Of a stretch of DNA of 64,000 nucleotides, positions 42,437 to 52,103 are shown one piece after another (the stretch's first letter is position 1; every line of letters starts with the position of its first letter). Below the pieces are notes generated by a model. The model ran no database searches and had not been told where the DNA came from. It saw only the letters and a program-made list of their open reading frames with translations. The translations under genes were made by a program, and so were the position numbers. The DNA comes from Petunia secreta (taxonomy: Eukaryota; Streptophyta; Magnoliopsida; Solanales; Solanaceae), in contig JARKIP010000035.1 in assembly GCA_029990175.1 (NCBI GenBank), positions 37,524,001-37,588,000 of the forward strand, written 5' to 3'.

Positions 42437-43242
42437 TGATAAGACCCAAACCCCCTCAAGACCCTTCACCCGGAGTCAAGCCAAGTTGATCCAAGATACC
42501 CATCTTCACTTGATATGGAAGGGTACGGAAGAAGGCCCCGAGAGCAACTTGAAGACCATGCTTTGGTGTGCCATGGATGGAGGATCCTCTAGGACGCTTA
42601 GTGAGGCTCAAGAGGCACAAAATAAGACATCTCAAGGGGCTCCAGAACAAGGCGGAGCGCCTCCCAGCTGAGGCGGGGCGCCTCCCAAAATCCAGAGGCA
42701 TGAAAGGTTCAGGGCGGACCGCCTCCCTCAGGTCCAGAGAGCTGATGACTGCTGGGCGGCCGCCTCCCCCTACTAGGCGGACCGCCTACCCCTGTGACCC
42801 ACATGCGGGATTTTTAATGACTTTTGCTTGAACTTCCAACTTTAGCCCTGCGTGGCCTTATTTGTTTAAACCCACTTTGGGGGTATTTTAGACCTTTTAT
42901 TTAGACCTAAGTGAAACCTATAAATACTTCACTTAGCCTCTTTAAATCATTAGCTAACTTTGATGATTGAACAAACACTTGTGTTGAGAGTTGAACTCTT
43001 TGATTGAATGAATGAAACCTTGATGGGACTTGTTCTTCCTCTAGCGGATCTAGATGAATTCCAATCCCCCCCGATCATTCTACTTGCGTGCTCACGTTAG
43101 CTCGAGGGTAGTTGCTTAGTGTAGGTGTTCTTGTCATTCTCTCGGGGTGTAACGGAACAAGTTCTCCGTTGCTACTTGAGATTATCGTACGAGCTACGTC
43201 TCGCTTTTATCTTTTACTTTTTCCGCGTTTTGATTCTTATCA
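42437..43242 (+). repeat. C2 5' LTR
   Basis: 806 bp, TATA box at 42919-42926. Shorter than its partner because one palindrome unit of 21 bp is missing; the remaining units start at 42650, 42671, 42712, 42754 and 42775 (steps 21, 41, 42, 21). Confidence 0.95.
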
Positions 43243-43245
43243 TCT

Positions 43246-43257
43246 TGGTATCAGAGC
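43246..43257 (+). other. C2 primer binding site (tRNA-iMet)
   Basis: TGGTATCAGAGC, three bases after the LTR end. Confidence 0.95.
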
Positions 43258-44130
43258 AAGGCTCGGGTTTTGTTTCTACAAACCCCCGACCCTTGATTCT
43301 TCGTGCCTAGGTCGATTCCTATCTTTAGTTTCTTGTTTGTTGTTATTAAAGGAAGAAAACTAAAAAAAAAAAAAAAAAATTGAAAAATTGAAAATCTAAA
43401 AATTTGGTGTAACTTGTTGGTTTGAATGATTCATGATATGGGTGTTATAGATTCTTGATCGTGGTTGAAATCCCGTCGTTTGGATACCAAAAACACTTGG
43501 ATTGGTGAAGATTGAAAATCAAAACCCCAAAACCCCTTAAAACCCTTGATGAACTTGTTCTTGATGACTTTGATTGATTCTTGGGTTGGATTGATATTGG
43601 ATTGAGAACTTGATATTGGGGTTTGATCCTTGTGTGATTCCCGTTCTTTTGGTACCTTAAACACCCAATTTGGAGTTGTATTGCATGAATTGAAAATTTG
43701 AAACCCTATGAAGATTTGAAAATTTTGAAACCCTTGCTTTGAAGAAGATGATCATGGTGGATTGTTTGTTTTCGATTGGGGTTTGATAAAAGTTGTTGGG
43801 GTTTGATCTTTGTGACTAATACAACATTTGGGTACCTTTGAATTGCTAAAACAACGATTGATTAGTTGAATTGTTGGGTGAAAAACCAAGAAAACGCGTT
43901 GTTGAACTGTGCTGAAGGTTGCAGAGGCGGAGCGCCTATAATCTGAGGCGGAGCGCCTCAAAACTGTGACCTCTCTGGAAATTGCTGAGGCGGAGCGCCT
44001 CCCTGCTGAGGCGGAGCGCCTCCACTTAGCACTTTACCCTGGGCGGACCGCCCACTTTCTGAGGCGGGGCGCCTACTTCCTGAAGCTTGGGAATTGGGTA
44101 GAAACTTCTAGGATTTCTTGTTTTGTTGTT
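43258..44130 (+). other. C2 untranslated leader, part 1, with second palindrome array
   Basis: AT-rich, with a run of about 18 A near 43362. Palindromes start at 43925, 43946, 43988, 44009, 44041 and 44062 (steps 21, 42, 21, 32, 21), matching C1's leader. D2 is inserted at 44131 after target TTGTT; the leader continues at 51741-52103. Confidence 0.75.
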
Positions 44131-44880
44131 TGATGCAATCGAAAATACGAAAGCGATAAAAGATAAGAAACGAGACGAGACTCACACTAAAGTCGAGTAG
44201 CAACGAAGAACTTGTTCCGTTACACCCCGAGCGATTGGAAAGAATCACCTACGCTAAGCAACTATCCTCAAGAGACACGAGGCTCAAGCAAATAGAATGA
44301 TCGAAGATGGATTGAAGAGCAACTTGGATTCATCCAATTGATTTCAAGCCAAAAGAGTTACAATGTCAAGAGCTATGCTCATTCAATGTGTTTTGTGTTC
44401 AAAGTAAGGTAAAAACAATAAATGATGAAAGAGGGCATTTATAGCACCTCATTACAATGTTTCCTAGCATTCTGGTCCGCTGCTACTCGAGTGTTCTTCG
44501 CGATCGCGCAGAGTTATATGCGATCGCGTGGAACACTAAAATGCAGAAGGTCGCGATAGCGCGAGTCTTGGCGCGATCGCGCAGGCAAAAGAAATGGTCA
44601 TCGCGATCGCGTGAGTGATGGACGCGATCGCGAAGAGCAAGTTTCCAGTCTTAGGCAGTAAGCTCAGCAGACTTCCCCTGTTTTTGCCCTGTTTTGCTCC
44701 CCTGCTTCTTGCACTGTTTCCTGCCCTGTTTCCACATGGAATGAGCTCCAATGCATTGCCTTTAAGTCCTTCCCCGAGCTCGTCTCATCCACGCCTCTCC
44801 AAACCAAGTGTAGGTGAGCGTCTTGTATATCCTTGGCTTGACTTCGAGTGAATGGTCTCGATGCAATTTGGGTTGCATCA
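44131..44880 (-). repeat. D2 3' LTR
   Basis: 750 bp. Palindromes start at 44499, 44519 (TGCGATCGCG), 44552 (CGCGATAGCG), 44572, 44602 and 44623; steps 20, 33, 20, 30, 21, the same as D1. The polyprotein stop lies inside (44664-44666). Confidence 0.95.
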
Positions 44881-47800
44881 TCCTCCCCTTCTTGAGAAGA
44901 TTTCGTCCTCGAAATTGAGGCGTCCTCCTCCAAGGTATCATCACCTACATCAAAAGAAGTCAAGTCACTAACATTGAAAGTAGTCGACACATTATACTCA
45001 CCGGGCAAATCTATCACGTATGCATTGTTGTTGATCTTGGACAACACTTGGAATGGTCCATCGCCCCTTGGTGCCAACTTCCCCTTCCTTTGGTTTGGAA
45101 ATCGTTCCTTGCGGAAGTGCACCCATACCCAATCTCCCTTCTTGAAGTCCACCTTCTTTCTTCCTTTGTTTTTCTTGGTTGCTATCTTCTCATAGGCCTC
45201 TTCTAAAGTCTTCCGCGCCTTGGCATGACGTTCAAGCAATGCTTTGGCCCGAGCTCTACCTTCAAAATCAACAACCATATCCCTTGGCAAAGGGGTAAGA
45301 TCAAGAGGAATCAATGGGTTAAAACCATAAACACACTCAAATGGAGTCATACCAATCATGCGATGTAAAGTGCGGTTATATGCAAACTCCATGAGTGGTA
45401 GCTTATCAATCCAAGTCCCGGCCTTTCCTTTGGTCATAGCTCGAAGTAGAGCTCCCAAGGTCCGGTTCACCACCTCGGTTTGTCCATCGGTTTGAGGGTG
45501 GTGGGACGTGGAGAAGAGCAACTTGGTGCCAAGAGCACCCCACAAACACTTCCAAAAATGGCTAAGGAACTTGGAGTCCCTATCACTTACAATGGTGCGA
45601 GGCACCCCATGCAATTTCAAGACATGATCAATAAACAAGGAAGCTACATGATGGGCATCATTAGTCTTTTTGCACGGAATGAAGTGAGCCATTTTGGAGA
45701 ATCGGTCAACGACAACAAAAATGCTATCGTGTCCTCCTCTAGTCCGGGGTAAAGCCATAACAAAATCCATAGAAAGATCAACCCACGGACTAGTAGGGAT
45801 GGGCAAAGGAGTGTATAGTCCTTGGTTGTTGGATCTAGACTTGGCCCTCTTGCAATCCAAGCAAGCATTGCAAAATCGTTCCACAAGAGGCCTCATTTTT
45901 GGCCAATGGAATTGCTCTTTAAGTATGGCCATAGTCTTGTCCACCCCAAAGTGACCCATCAAGCCCCCGCAATGTGCTTCTTGCACTAGCACATCTCTCC
46001 AAGAGGACTCGGGGACACACACTCGCCCATGCTTGAAAATGTAGCCATCTACCCATTGGTATTTTTCCACCCTTTCCCCACTCACTAGAGCATCATGAAT
46101 GCTCTTGAGCTTTGGGTCATGAGCGTACAATGACTTGATACTCTCAAAACCCACAAGTCTAGAAGCGAGAGTGGTGGCAAGAGCGAATTTTCTTGAAAGC
46201 GCATCGGCCACAACGTTGTCCTTACCCTTCTTGTAATGAATTACATAAGGAAAGGACTCAACAAATTCCACCCACTTGGCATGTCTCTTGTTCAACTTTT
46301 CTTGGCCTCTTAGATGCTTGAGTGACTCATGGTCACTCTTGATCACAAATTCCCGAGGCCATAGATAGTGTTGCCAATGGGCTAGAGCTCTCACGAGGGC
46401 ATACAACTCCTTGTCATACGTGGAGTAATTCAAGGTTGCGCCCTTCAACTTCTCGCTAAAGTAGGCAACGGGTTTCCCTTCTTGCATGAGAACACCCCCA
46501 ATACCCACCCCCGAGGCATCACACTCTACTTCAAAAGCCTTCCCGAAGTCGGGCAATTGTAACAAAGGGGCGGTACTTAGCCTACCTTTCAATTCTTGGA
46601 AAGCCTTCTCTTGCGGCTCTCCCCAAACAAAAGGCTTGTCCTTTTTCACCAACTCGGTGAGTGGTGCGGCTATGGTGCTAAAGTCCCTAACAAAGCGCCT
46701 ATAGAAACTAGCTAGGCCATGGAAACTCCTCACATGAGAAACGGTGGTAGGAGTAGGCCAATCTCTAATGGCTTCAACTTTGGACTCATCGACTTCTACA
46801 CCATTGGCACTAACAACAAAGCCCAAAAAGACAACCTTTTCAACACAAAAGGCACACTTCTTAAAGTTGGCATAGAGCTTTTCGGCTCGTAGCACTTCAA
46901 GCACTTGACTCAAGTGGCCAACATGGTCATCTATTGACTTGCTATAAATCAATATGTCGTCAAAGTAGACGACCACGAATTTGTTGATGAATGGCTTTAG
47001 CACATGGTTCATTAGCCTCATGAAGGTACTAGGTGCGTTGGAGAGGCCGAAAGGCATCACCAACCATTCATAAAGACCAAATTTGGTATTGAATGCGGTT
47101 TTCCACTCATCACCCGGTTTCATCCGGATTTGGTGGTAGCCGGACCTAAGGTCTATTTTTGAAAAGACACTAGAACCACTAAGCTCATCCAACATATCAT
47201 CCAAACGAGGTATGGGATGTCGATACTTTACCGTGATCTTGTTGACCGCTCGACAATCCACACACATCCTCCAAGTGCCATCCTTCTTTGGAACAAGGAT
47301 CACGGGCACGGCACATGGGCTCAAGCTCTCCCGCACCAAGCCTTTGGTAAGCAATTCATCAATTTGCTTTTGTAACTCCCTTGTGTCCTCGGGGTTACTT
47401 CTATATGCCGGCTTGTTGGGAATTTGGGACCCCGGAACGAAATCAATTTGATGCTCAATGCCCCTCAAGGGAGGCAATCCATCCGGCATCTCCTCCGGGA
47501 ACATGTCCTCATAGACCTTCAAAACATTGTCAATAGCACTAGGCAAAGGGTTAGGGTTAGATAAACAATCACTTTCGGAATTTAAAACCATACCTTTGTG
47601 CACTAGGCATATGAGCATCTTGGTGCCATCATTACCTTTCAAATACTCACCCGGTTGCATCATGGCACACATGCGACCGGTGGAAGATGGTGGAGTCTCG
47701 GCCAAAGATTTGGCCACAATCGGGGACTTGGCCTTAGCCGCTTCCCTCAACTCTTTCATGCGCCGGTAGTCTTCACTTACTTGTTTCGGGGTCAAAGGTG

Positions 47801-49691
47801 TAAGCACAAACCTTTTTCCCTCATGTTTCACCGTGTAAGTGTTGGCCCGGCCATCATGAACCACTTGTTTGTCGTATTGCCAAGGCCTTCCAAACAAAAG
47901 ATGGCAAGCTTGCATTGGCACCACGTCAAACATGTGTTCATCTTGATAGTTTCCAATCTTGAACCTAACCAAGACTTGCTTCACTACCCTCAATTCCCCA
48001 CACTCACTTAGCCATTGCAAACGGTAGGGGCTCGGGTGTTTAATGGTAGTCAACTTCAATTGTGAGACCAAGGATTGGCTCACCACATTTGCACAACTAC
48101 CCGAGTCAATTATCATGGAACAAACTTGTCCCTTCACTCTACACCGGGCATGGAACAAGTTTTCTCTTTGCTCATCCTCCCTCTCCTCACCCACCATGGT
48201 TCCCAAAATTCGACGAACCACAAGGAACATATTAGGATCATCCCCCTCCGTCGCTCTCTCTTCACCCTCACCCTCAACTTCCTCACTCTCCTCTTCGACT
48301 TCACCCTCGGACTCACTTTCACCCTCATAGACCAACCCATCATCCATCACAATCATTGTCTTCCGGGTAGGACACTCTTTGGCAAAGTGGCCATAACCCT
48401 TGCATTTATGACATTGGAAAGAAGAAGGAGAAGGAGTATTTAAAGTAGTTTTAGAAGTACCTCCAACTTCTTTGTGGTCGCTCTTTGGAGTAGCCTTTTC
48501 AAAAGGCTTCTTTACATCTCGGCTCCCACTTGCTCCACTAGCATATGGGCTCTTCCAATCTTTGGTGCGAGTTGAAGGAGTGGTGGTGGTAGTACTCCTA
48601 TAGCGAGGAGCCTTTTCTTCCTTGAGCCATTTCTCGGCTTCAACCGCGGCGTCACAAACATCTTGCAAGGAGTGGAAGATGTGAAGTCTCAATTGGGAAG
48701 CAATCTCCCTACTCAAGCCACTTTTGAAACGGATGATAGCTTGTTCTTCATCCTCCGTTTCCATGTCAAGAGCCATCCGGTTTTTCGCAAAGTCGTTGAA
48801 ATATTCATCAACGGACTTGTAGCCTTGCTTCAATTCATAGAGCTTTTTGAGTTGCTCTTGTCGATACTTGGGAGTCACATACTTGTTGTTCATAACTTCT
48901 TTCAATTCTTCCCAAGTGATGTTCATCCGCAACCCAAGTCTTCTCCTTGATCGCTTGATGGATTCCCACCAAGTAGAGGCATAGGACTCAAATGATGAAA
49001 TGGCATAAGTGGCCTTCTTCTCCTCGGTCATATCATTTGTGTCAAAGACCCGCTCCAATTGGATCTTCCATTCAAGAAATGCTTCCGGATCACTAGTCCC
49101 CTTGAAAGGCGGGATAGTGATCTTGACACTATTGAGATTAGTGTCTCGACCCCCACGGTGTTGTTCCGGTTGAACCCCATAGTTGTCATCAACATCTTCA
49201 TATTCCCTTCCCAAGTTTCTTCCCATATAAGCTCTTGGTGGTCCTCGACCTCGACCTCGACCTCTATCTATCCCTCGGCCTCCATTCATCGCCCTCCTAT
49301 TTGGATAGGGGACATCAAAGTAATCATCATCAAGTCCGAGGCCCTCCCCTTCTTGAGCTTCATCAACTTGCTCAAGAGGTGCAATGTTTCTCCGTGGCCT
49401 TAGGAATGGAACATCTCCTTGGGGATTGCCCAAGGGTTGGGGATTGCCCAACATTCTTTCTCTAGCAAGAGCCTCATCCCTCAACCGTTGTCGACGAACT
49501 AGCTCCGCATAATGATCCGGCTTCATGATGGAATCATCACTAGTGCCTTCATTGGGATCCTTTTGGACACTCGGGGTCCTCTCCTTTTCCATGATTTCCA
49601 TTTTAAGGTTTAAGGCCTTCACCTCGGCTAGCAAACTAGCCAAGACGTCGGTTGGAACCTCAATGGTACTCTTTGCTTTCTCCTCCGCCAT
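44664..49691 (-). CDS. gag-pol: D2 gag-pol polyprotein, 1675 aa, intact
   Basis: Same length and motif positions as D1: CCHC knuckle near 427, protease IIDSGSC near 529, RT YFDD at 909-912 (46956-46967), RNase H near 1058, integrase zinc finger near 1240 and D, D, E near 1309, 1370 and 1406. Residues from about 1605 are read from the 3' LTR and contain RPFTRSQAK. Differences from D1 are mostly conservative and cluster in the acidic linker after the knuckle. No stop, shift or lost catalytic residue was seen. ATG 49691 has the TTGTAGGTAC-ATGG context. The start at 49691 lies about 1.3 kb from the 5' LTR. Confidence 0.95.
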   Translation of the reverse strand: MAEEKAKSTIEVPTDVLASLLAEVKALNLKMEIMEKERTPSVQKDPNEGTSDDSIMKPDHYAELVRRQRLRDEALARERMLGNPQPLGNPQGDVPFLRPRRNIAPLEQVDEAQEGEGLGLDDDYFDVPYPNRRAMNGGRGIDRGRGRGRGPPRAYMGRNLGREYEDVDDNYGVQPEQHRGGRDTNLNSVKITIPPFKGTSDPEAFLEWKIQLERVFDTNDMTEEKKATYAISSFESYASTWWESIKRSRRRLGLRMNITWEELKEVMNNKYVTPKYRQEQLKKLYELKQGYKSVDEYFNDFAKNRMALDMETEDEEQAIIRFKSGLSREIASQLRLHIFHSLQDVCDAAVEAEKWLKEEKAPRYRSTTTTTPSTRTKDWKSPYASGASGSRDVKKPFEKATPKSDHKEVGGTSKTTLNTPSPSSFQCHKCKGYGHFAKECPTRKTMIVMDDGLVYEGESESEGEVEEESEEVEGEGEERATEGDDPNMFLVVRRILGTMVGEEREDEQRENLFHARCRVKGQVCSMIIDSGSCANVVSQSLVSQLKLTTIKHPSPYRLQWLSECGELRVVKQVLVRFKIGNYQDEHMFDVVPMQACHLLFGRPWQYDKQVVHDGRANTYTVKHEGKRFVLTPLTPKQVSEDYRRMKELREAAKAKSPIVAKSLAETPPSSTGRMCAMMQPGEYLKGNDGTKMLICLVHKGMVLNSESDCLSNPNPLPSAIDNVLKVYEDMFPEEMPDGLPPLRGIEHQIDFVPGSQIPNKPAYRSNPEDTRELQKQIDELLTKGLVRESLSPCAVPVILVPKKDGTWRMCVDCRAVNKITVKYRHPIPRLDDMLDELSGSSVFSKIDLRSGYHQIRMKPGDEWKTAFNTKFGLYEWLVMPFGLSNAPSTFMRLMNHVLKPFINKFVVVYFDDILIYSKSIDDHVGHLSQVLEVLRAEKLYANFKKCAFCVEKVVFLGFVVSANGVEVDESKVEAIRDWPTPTTVSHVRSFHGLASFYRRFVRDFSTIAAPLTELVKKDKPFVWGEPQEKAFQELKGRLSTAPLLQLPDFGKAFEVECDASGVGIGGVLMQEGKPVAYFSEKLKGATLNYSTYDKELYALVRALAHWQHYLWPREFVIKSDHESLKHLRGQEKLNKRHAKWVEFVESFPYVIHYKKGKDNVVADALSRKFALATTLASRLVGFESIKSLYAHDPKLKSIHDALVSGERVEKYQWVDGYIFKHGRVCVPESSWRDVLVQEAHCGGLMGHFGVDKTMAILKEQFHWPKMRPLVERFCNACLDCKRAKSRSNNQGLYTPLPIPTSPWVDLSMDFVMALPRTRGGHDSIFVVVDRFSKMAHFIPCKKTNDAHHVASLFIDHVLKLHGVPRTIVSDRDSKFLSHFWKCLWGALGTKLLFSTSHHPQTDGQTEVVNRTLGALLRAMTKGKAGTWIDKLPLMEFAYNRTLHRMIGMTPFECVYGFNPLIPLDLTPLPRDMVVDFEGRARAKALLERHAKARKTLEEAYEKIATKKNKGRKKVDFKKGDWVWVHFRKERFPNQRKGKLAPRGDGPFQVLSKINNNAYVIDLPGEYNVSTTFNVSDLTSFDVGDDTLEEDASISRTKSSQEGEDDATQIASRPFTRSQAKDIQDAHLHLVWRGVDETSSGKDLKAMHWSSFHVETGQETVQEAGEQNRAKTGEVC
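44881..44893 (-). other. D2 polypurine tract
   Basis: Minus-strand AAGAAGGGGAGGA next to the 3' LTR, inside the coding frame. Confidence 0.9.
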
Positions 49692-50971
49692 GTACCTACA
49701 ACAATCAAAAACAAGAAAGGAAGATTAGAGTAAAAGCTCTCACTCACTCCCTCACTTTGTTTATCGCTCAGGTTCACTCAAGCTTGGGGTTGGTTTCACA
49801 CAACTTGAAATCAATGGCCTCCTCGTAGTTGCGCAACCTCCTCAATGATCAAACCAAAATACAAGAACCAAATGCTCTTCGGGAAGAGTGGATTCAATGG
49901 GACTCGATCAACGCCAAGCTATTTGGTGCGCACTTGAACCAAACAATTAACTACGAATCTTCTTTGAAATCTACTCTCCTTTTAGGCACGAGTATCCTAA
50001 TTCGAATGAGGGATTAGTACTAATTGGGTAGAAGTGTTACCCTCAAAGTACTAACCGGAAGTGGCGCGATCAAATGTTCAAAGATCGAATCGCCACTAAA
50101 CGGATTCGGAATTGGACGAATTTTGGTTTGTGACCTAGAAACTCACCATATTTGATGATGCTATGGGAGTTTTGGTGGTTGGGAACTGTTACGACGCCTT
50201 TGCGAATGTTCTGTCCAACTTCAGGAAATTCTGGAAATTGGTACCCTTCGCGATCGCGTGCAGAGGGGCGCGATCGCGATGAACAAGAATTCAGATTTGG
50301 CGCGATAGCGCGAGACCTTGCGCGATCGCGCAGGTTTGTTCAGCTGAACCAGAAACTCGACAGAAAAACAGCAGTTTTGGCACACACAATAACCCAAATT
50401 CAACCTTTTCAGTTTTCAAGCTTGCAAAAGGTGTTTTTCAACTGTGGTAAACAACCCACAATGGTTCTAACACAAAAACAACCAATTAACAACTTGTTTT
50501 TCAATGATTTTGGGTCAAGTTCTTCAACTTTTCAAAACCTTCAAAGTTCAAACTTCGATTTTCACTACAATACTCCAAATGATGTTATGAGGGTATCAAA
50601 TCAACGGGAAAACTATAGTGAACAATCCCCGATACCAAACAACCACAAAATCATAACATCAAACAAGTTTTGGCAAATTTTGCAAAATACCCAACCTAGG
50701 GTTCAAATTTTTGAACTTTTGATTTTCAACTCCAAAACGCGTTTTGTTGGTACCCAATTGTCGGGTTCACGTAAACAAACAATCCCCGATAATCAAAACC
50801 AACAAAATCGTAACAACAAGCGATTTCCTTCAAATTTTTGGGTTTTCAAGTTTTTGAATTTTTTTCTTCTTTTTCAATATAACAAGAACAAGAACAAGAG
50901 AATAAACGCGGAACAAAGATGACAAGCACGAAGAGTAGGACGAGGGCTCGTAAGAACGCAACCCTAGCCTT
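49692..50971 (-). other. D2 untranslated leader with second palindrome cluster
   Basis: About 1.3 kb. Palindromes at 50249, 50269, 50301 (CGCGATAGCG) and 50321: steps 20, 32, 20. The second unit is an exact CGCGATCGCG here but CGCGACCGCG in D1. An antisense 256-codon frame (50152-50922, +) is not preserved in D1 and is treated as chance. Confidence 0.75.
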
Positions 50972-50983
50972 GCTCTGATACCA
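50972..50983 (-). other. D2 primer binding site (tRNA-iMet)
   Basis: Minus-strand TGGTATCAGAGC two bases from the 5' LTR. Confidence 0.95.
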
Positions 50984-50985
50984 AC

Positions 50986-51735
50986 TGATGCAATCGAAAA
51001 TACGAAAGCGATAAAAGATAAGAAACGAGACGAGACTCACACTAAAGTCGAGTAGCAACGAAGAACTTGTTCCGTTACACCCCGAGCGATTGGAAAGAAT
51101 CACCTACGCTAAGCAACTATCCTCAAGAGACACGAGGCTCAAGCAAATAGAATGATCGAAGATGGATTGAAGAGCAACTTGGATTCATCCAATTGATTTC
51201 AAGCCAAAAGAGTTACAATGTCAAGAGCTATGCTCATTCAATGTGTTTTGTGTTCAAAGTAAGGTAAAAACAATAAATGATGAAAGAGGGCATTTATAGC
51301 ACCTCATTACAATGTTTCCTAGCATTCTGGTCCGCTGCTACTCGAGTGTTCTTCGCGATCGCGCAGAGTTATATGCGATCGCGTGGAACACTAAAATGCA
51401 GAAGGTCGCGATAGCGCGAGTCTTGGCGCGATCGCGCAGGCAAAAGAAATGGTCATCGCGATCGCGTGAGTGATGGACGCGATCGCGAAGAGCAAGTTTC
51501 CAGTCTTAGGCAGTAAGCTCAGCAGACTTCCCCTGTTTTTGCCCTGTTTTGCTCCCCTGCTTCTTGCACTGTTTCCTGCCCTGTTTCCACATGGAATGAG
51601 CTCCAATGCATTGCCTTTAAGTCCTTCCCCGAGCTCGTCTCATCCACGCCTCTCCAAACCAAGTGTAGGTGAGCGTCTTGTATATCCTTGGCTTGACTTC
51701 GAGTGAATGGTCTCGATGCAATTTGGGTTGCATCA
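50986..51735 (-). repeat. D2 5' LTR
   Basis: 750 bp, identical by eye to 44131-44880. Minus-strand TATA box at 51292-51298. Confidence 0.95.
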
Positions 51736-51740
51736 TTGTT

Positions 51741-52103
51741 TGCATTGCTTCTAATTGGTACTATTAGAGTATAATCCTACATGATTAGTACTAATTACTT
51801 CGAGCTATGCCTTAGGAAGGAGACTAGAATTTCAAGAAGATTCGTAGTATCTTTTGATTCAAGTCCTTTACTTCAAAGTGCCTAGCGTTCATCGAGTCCC
51901 ATTAACTCCACTCACCCCGGAGTGTGCTTGACTCGTGAATAGTTTGGTTGAGTAGAGGGATTGTTAGTCATCTACGGGAAGCTTTGGAATTACAAGTCGA
52001 GTGAAATATCCACCGCCACCCAAAAGAGTGATCCGAGTGAACACAAGTGAGGGAGCAAGTGAGGTGTTTTAACTAACGCTTGTTTCTTTTCTTTGTAGGT
52101 ACA
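51741..52103 (+). other. C2 untranslated leader, part 2
   Basis: Remainder of the C2 leader after D2. Ends with TTTTAACTAAC, a pyrimidine tract and TTTGTAG just before ATG 52104. Confidence 0.8.

Larger units (their letters stand above)
44131..51735 (-). mobile_element. D2: intact Ty3/Gypsy retrotransposon, family D, inside the C2 leader
   Basis: 7605 bp with two 750-bp LTRs that look identical (44131-44880 is the 3' LTR, 50986-51735 the 5' LTR). Target duplication TTGTT at 44126-44130 and 51736-51740. Full 1675-codon polyprotein. It is a sister copy of D1 with scattered amino-acid differences, and a second candidate autonomous element. Confidence 0.97.

Noticed and set aside
43361..43380. 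A-run as the poly(A) tail of a LINE or processed gene
   Set aside because: It lies at the same leader position where other copies have shorter A-runs; there is no target duplication or coding sequence upstream.
50152..50922. 256-codon plus-strand frame antisense to the D2 leader
   Set aside because: The matching D1 region (12780-13560) is broken into short frames, the product is low complexity with no recognisable domain, and it lies in untranslated leader.
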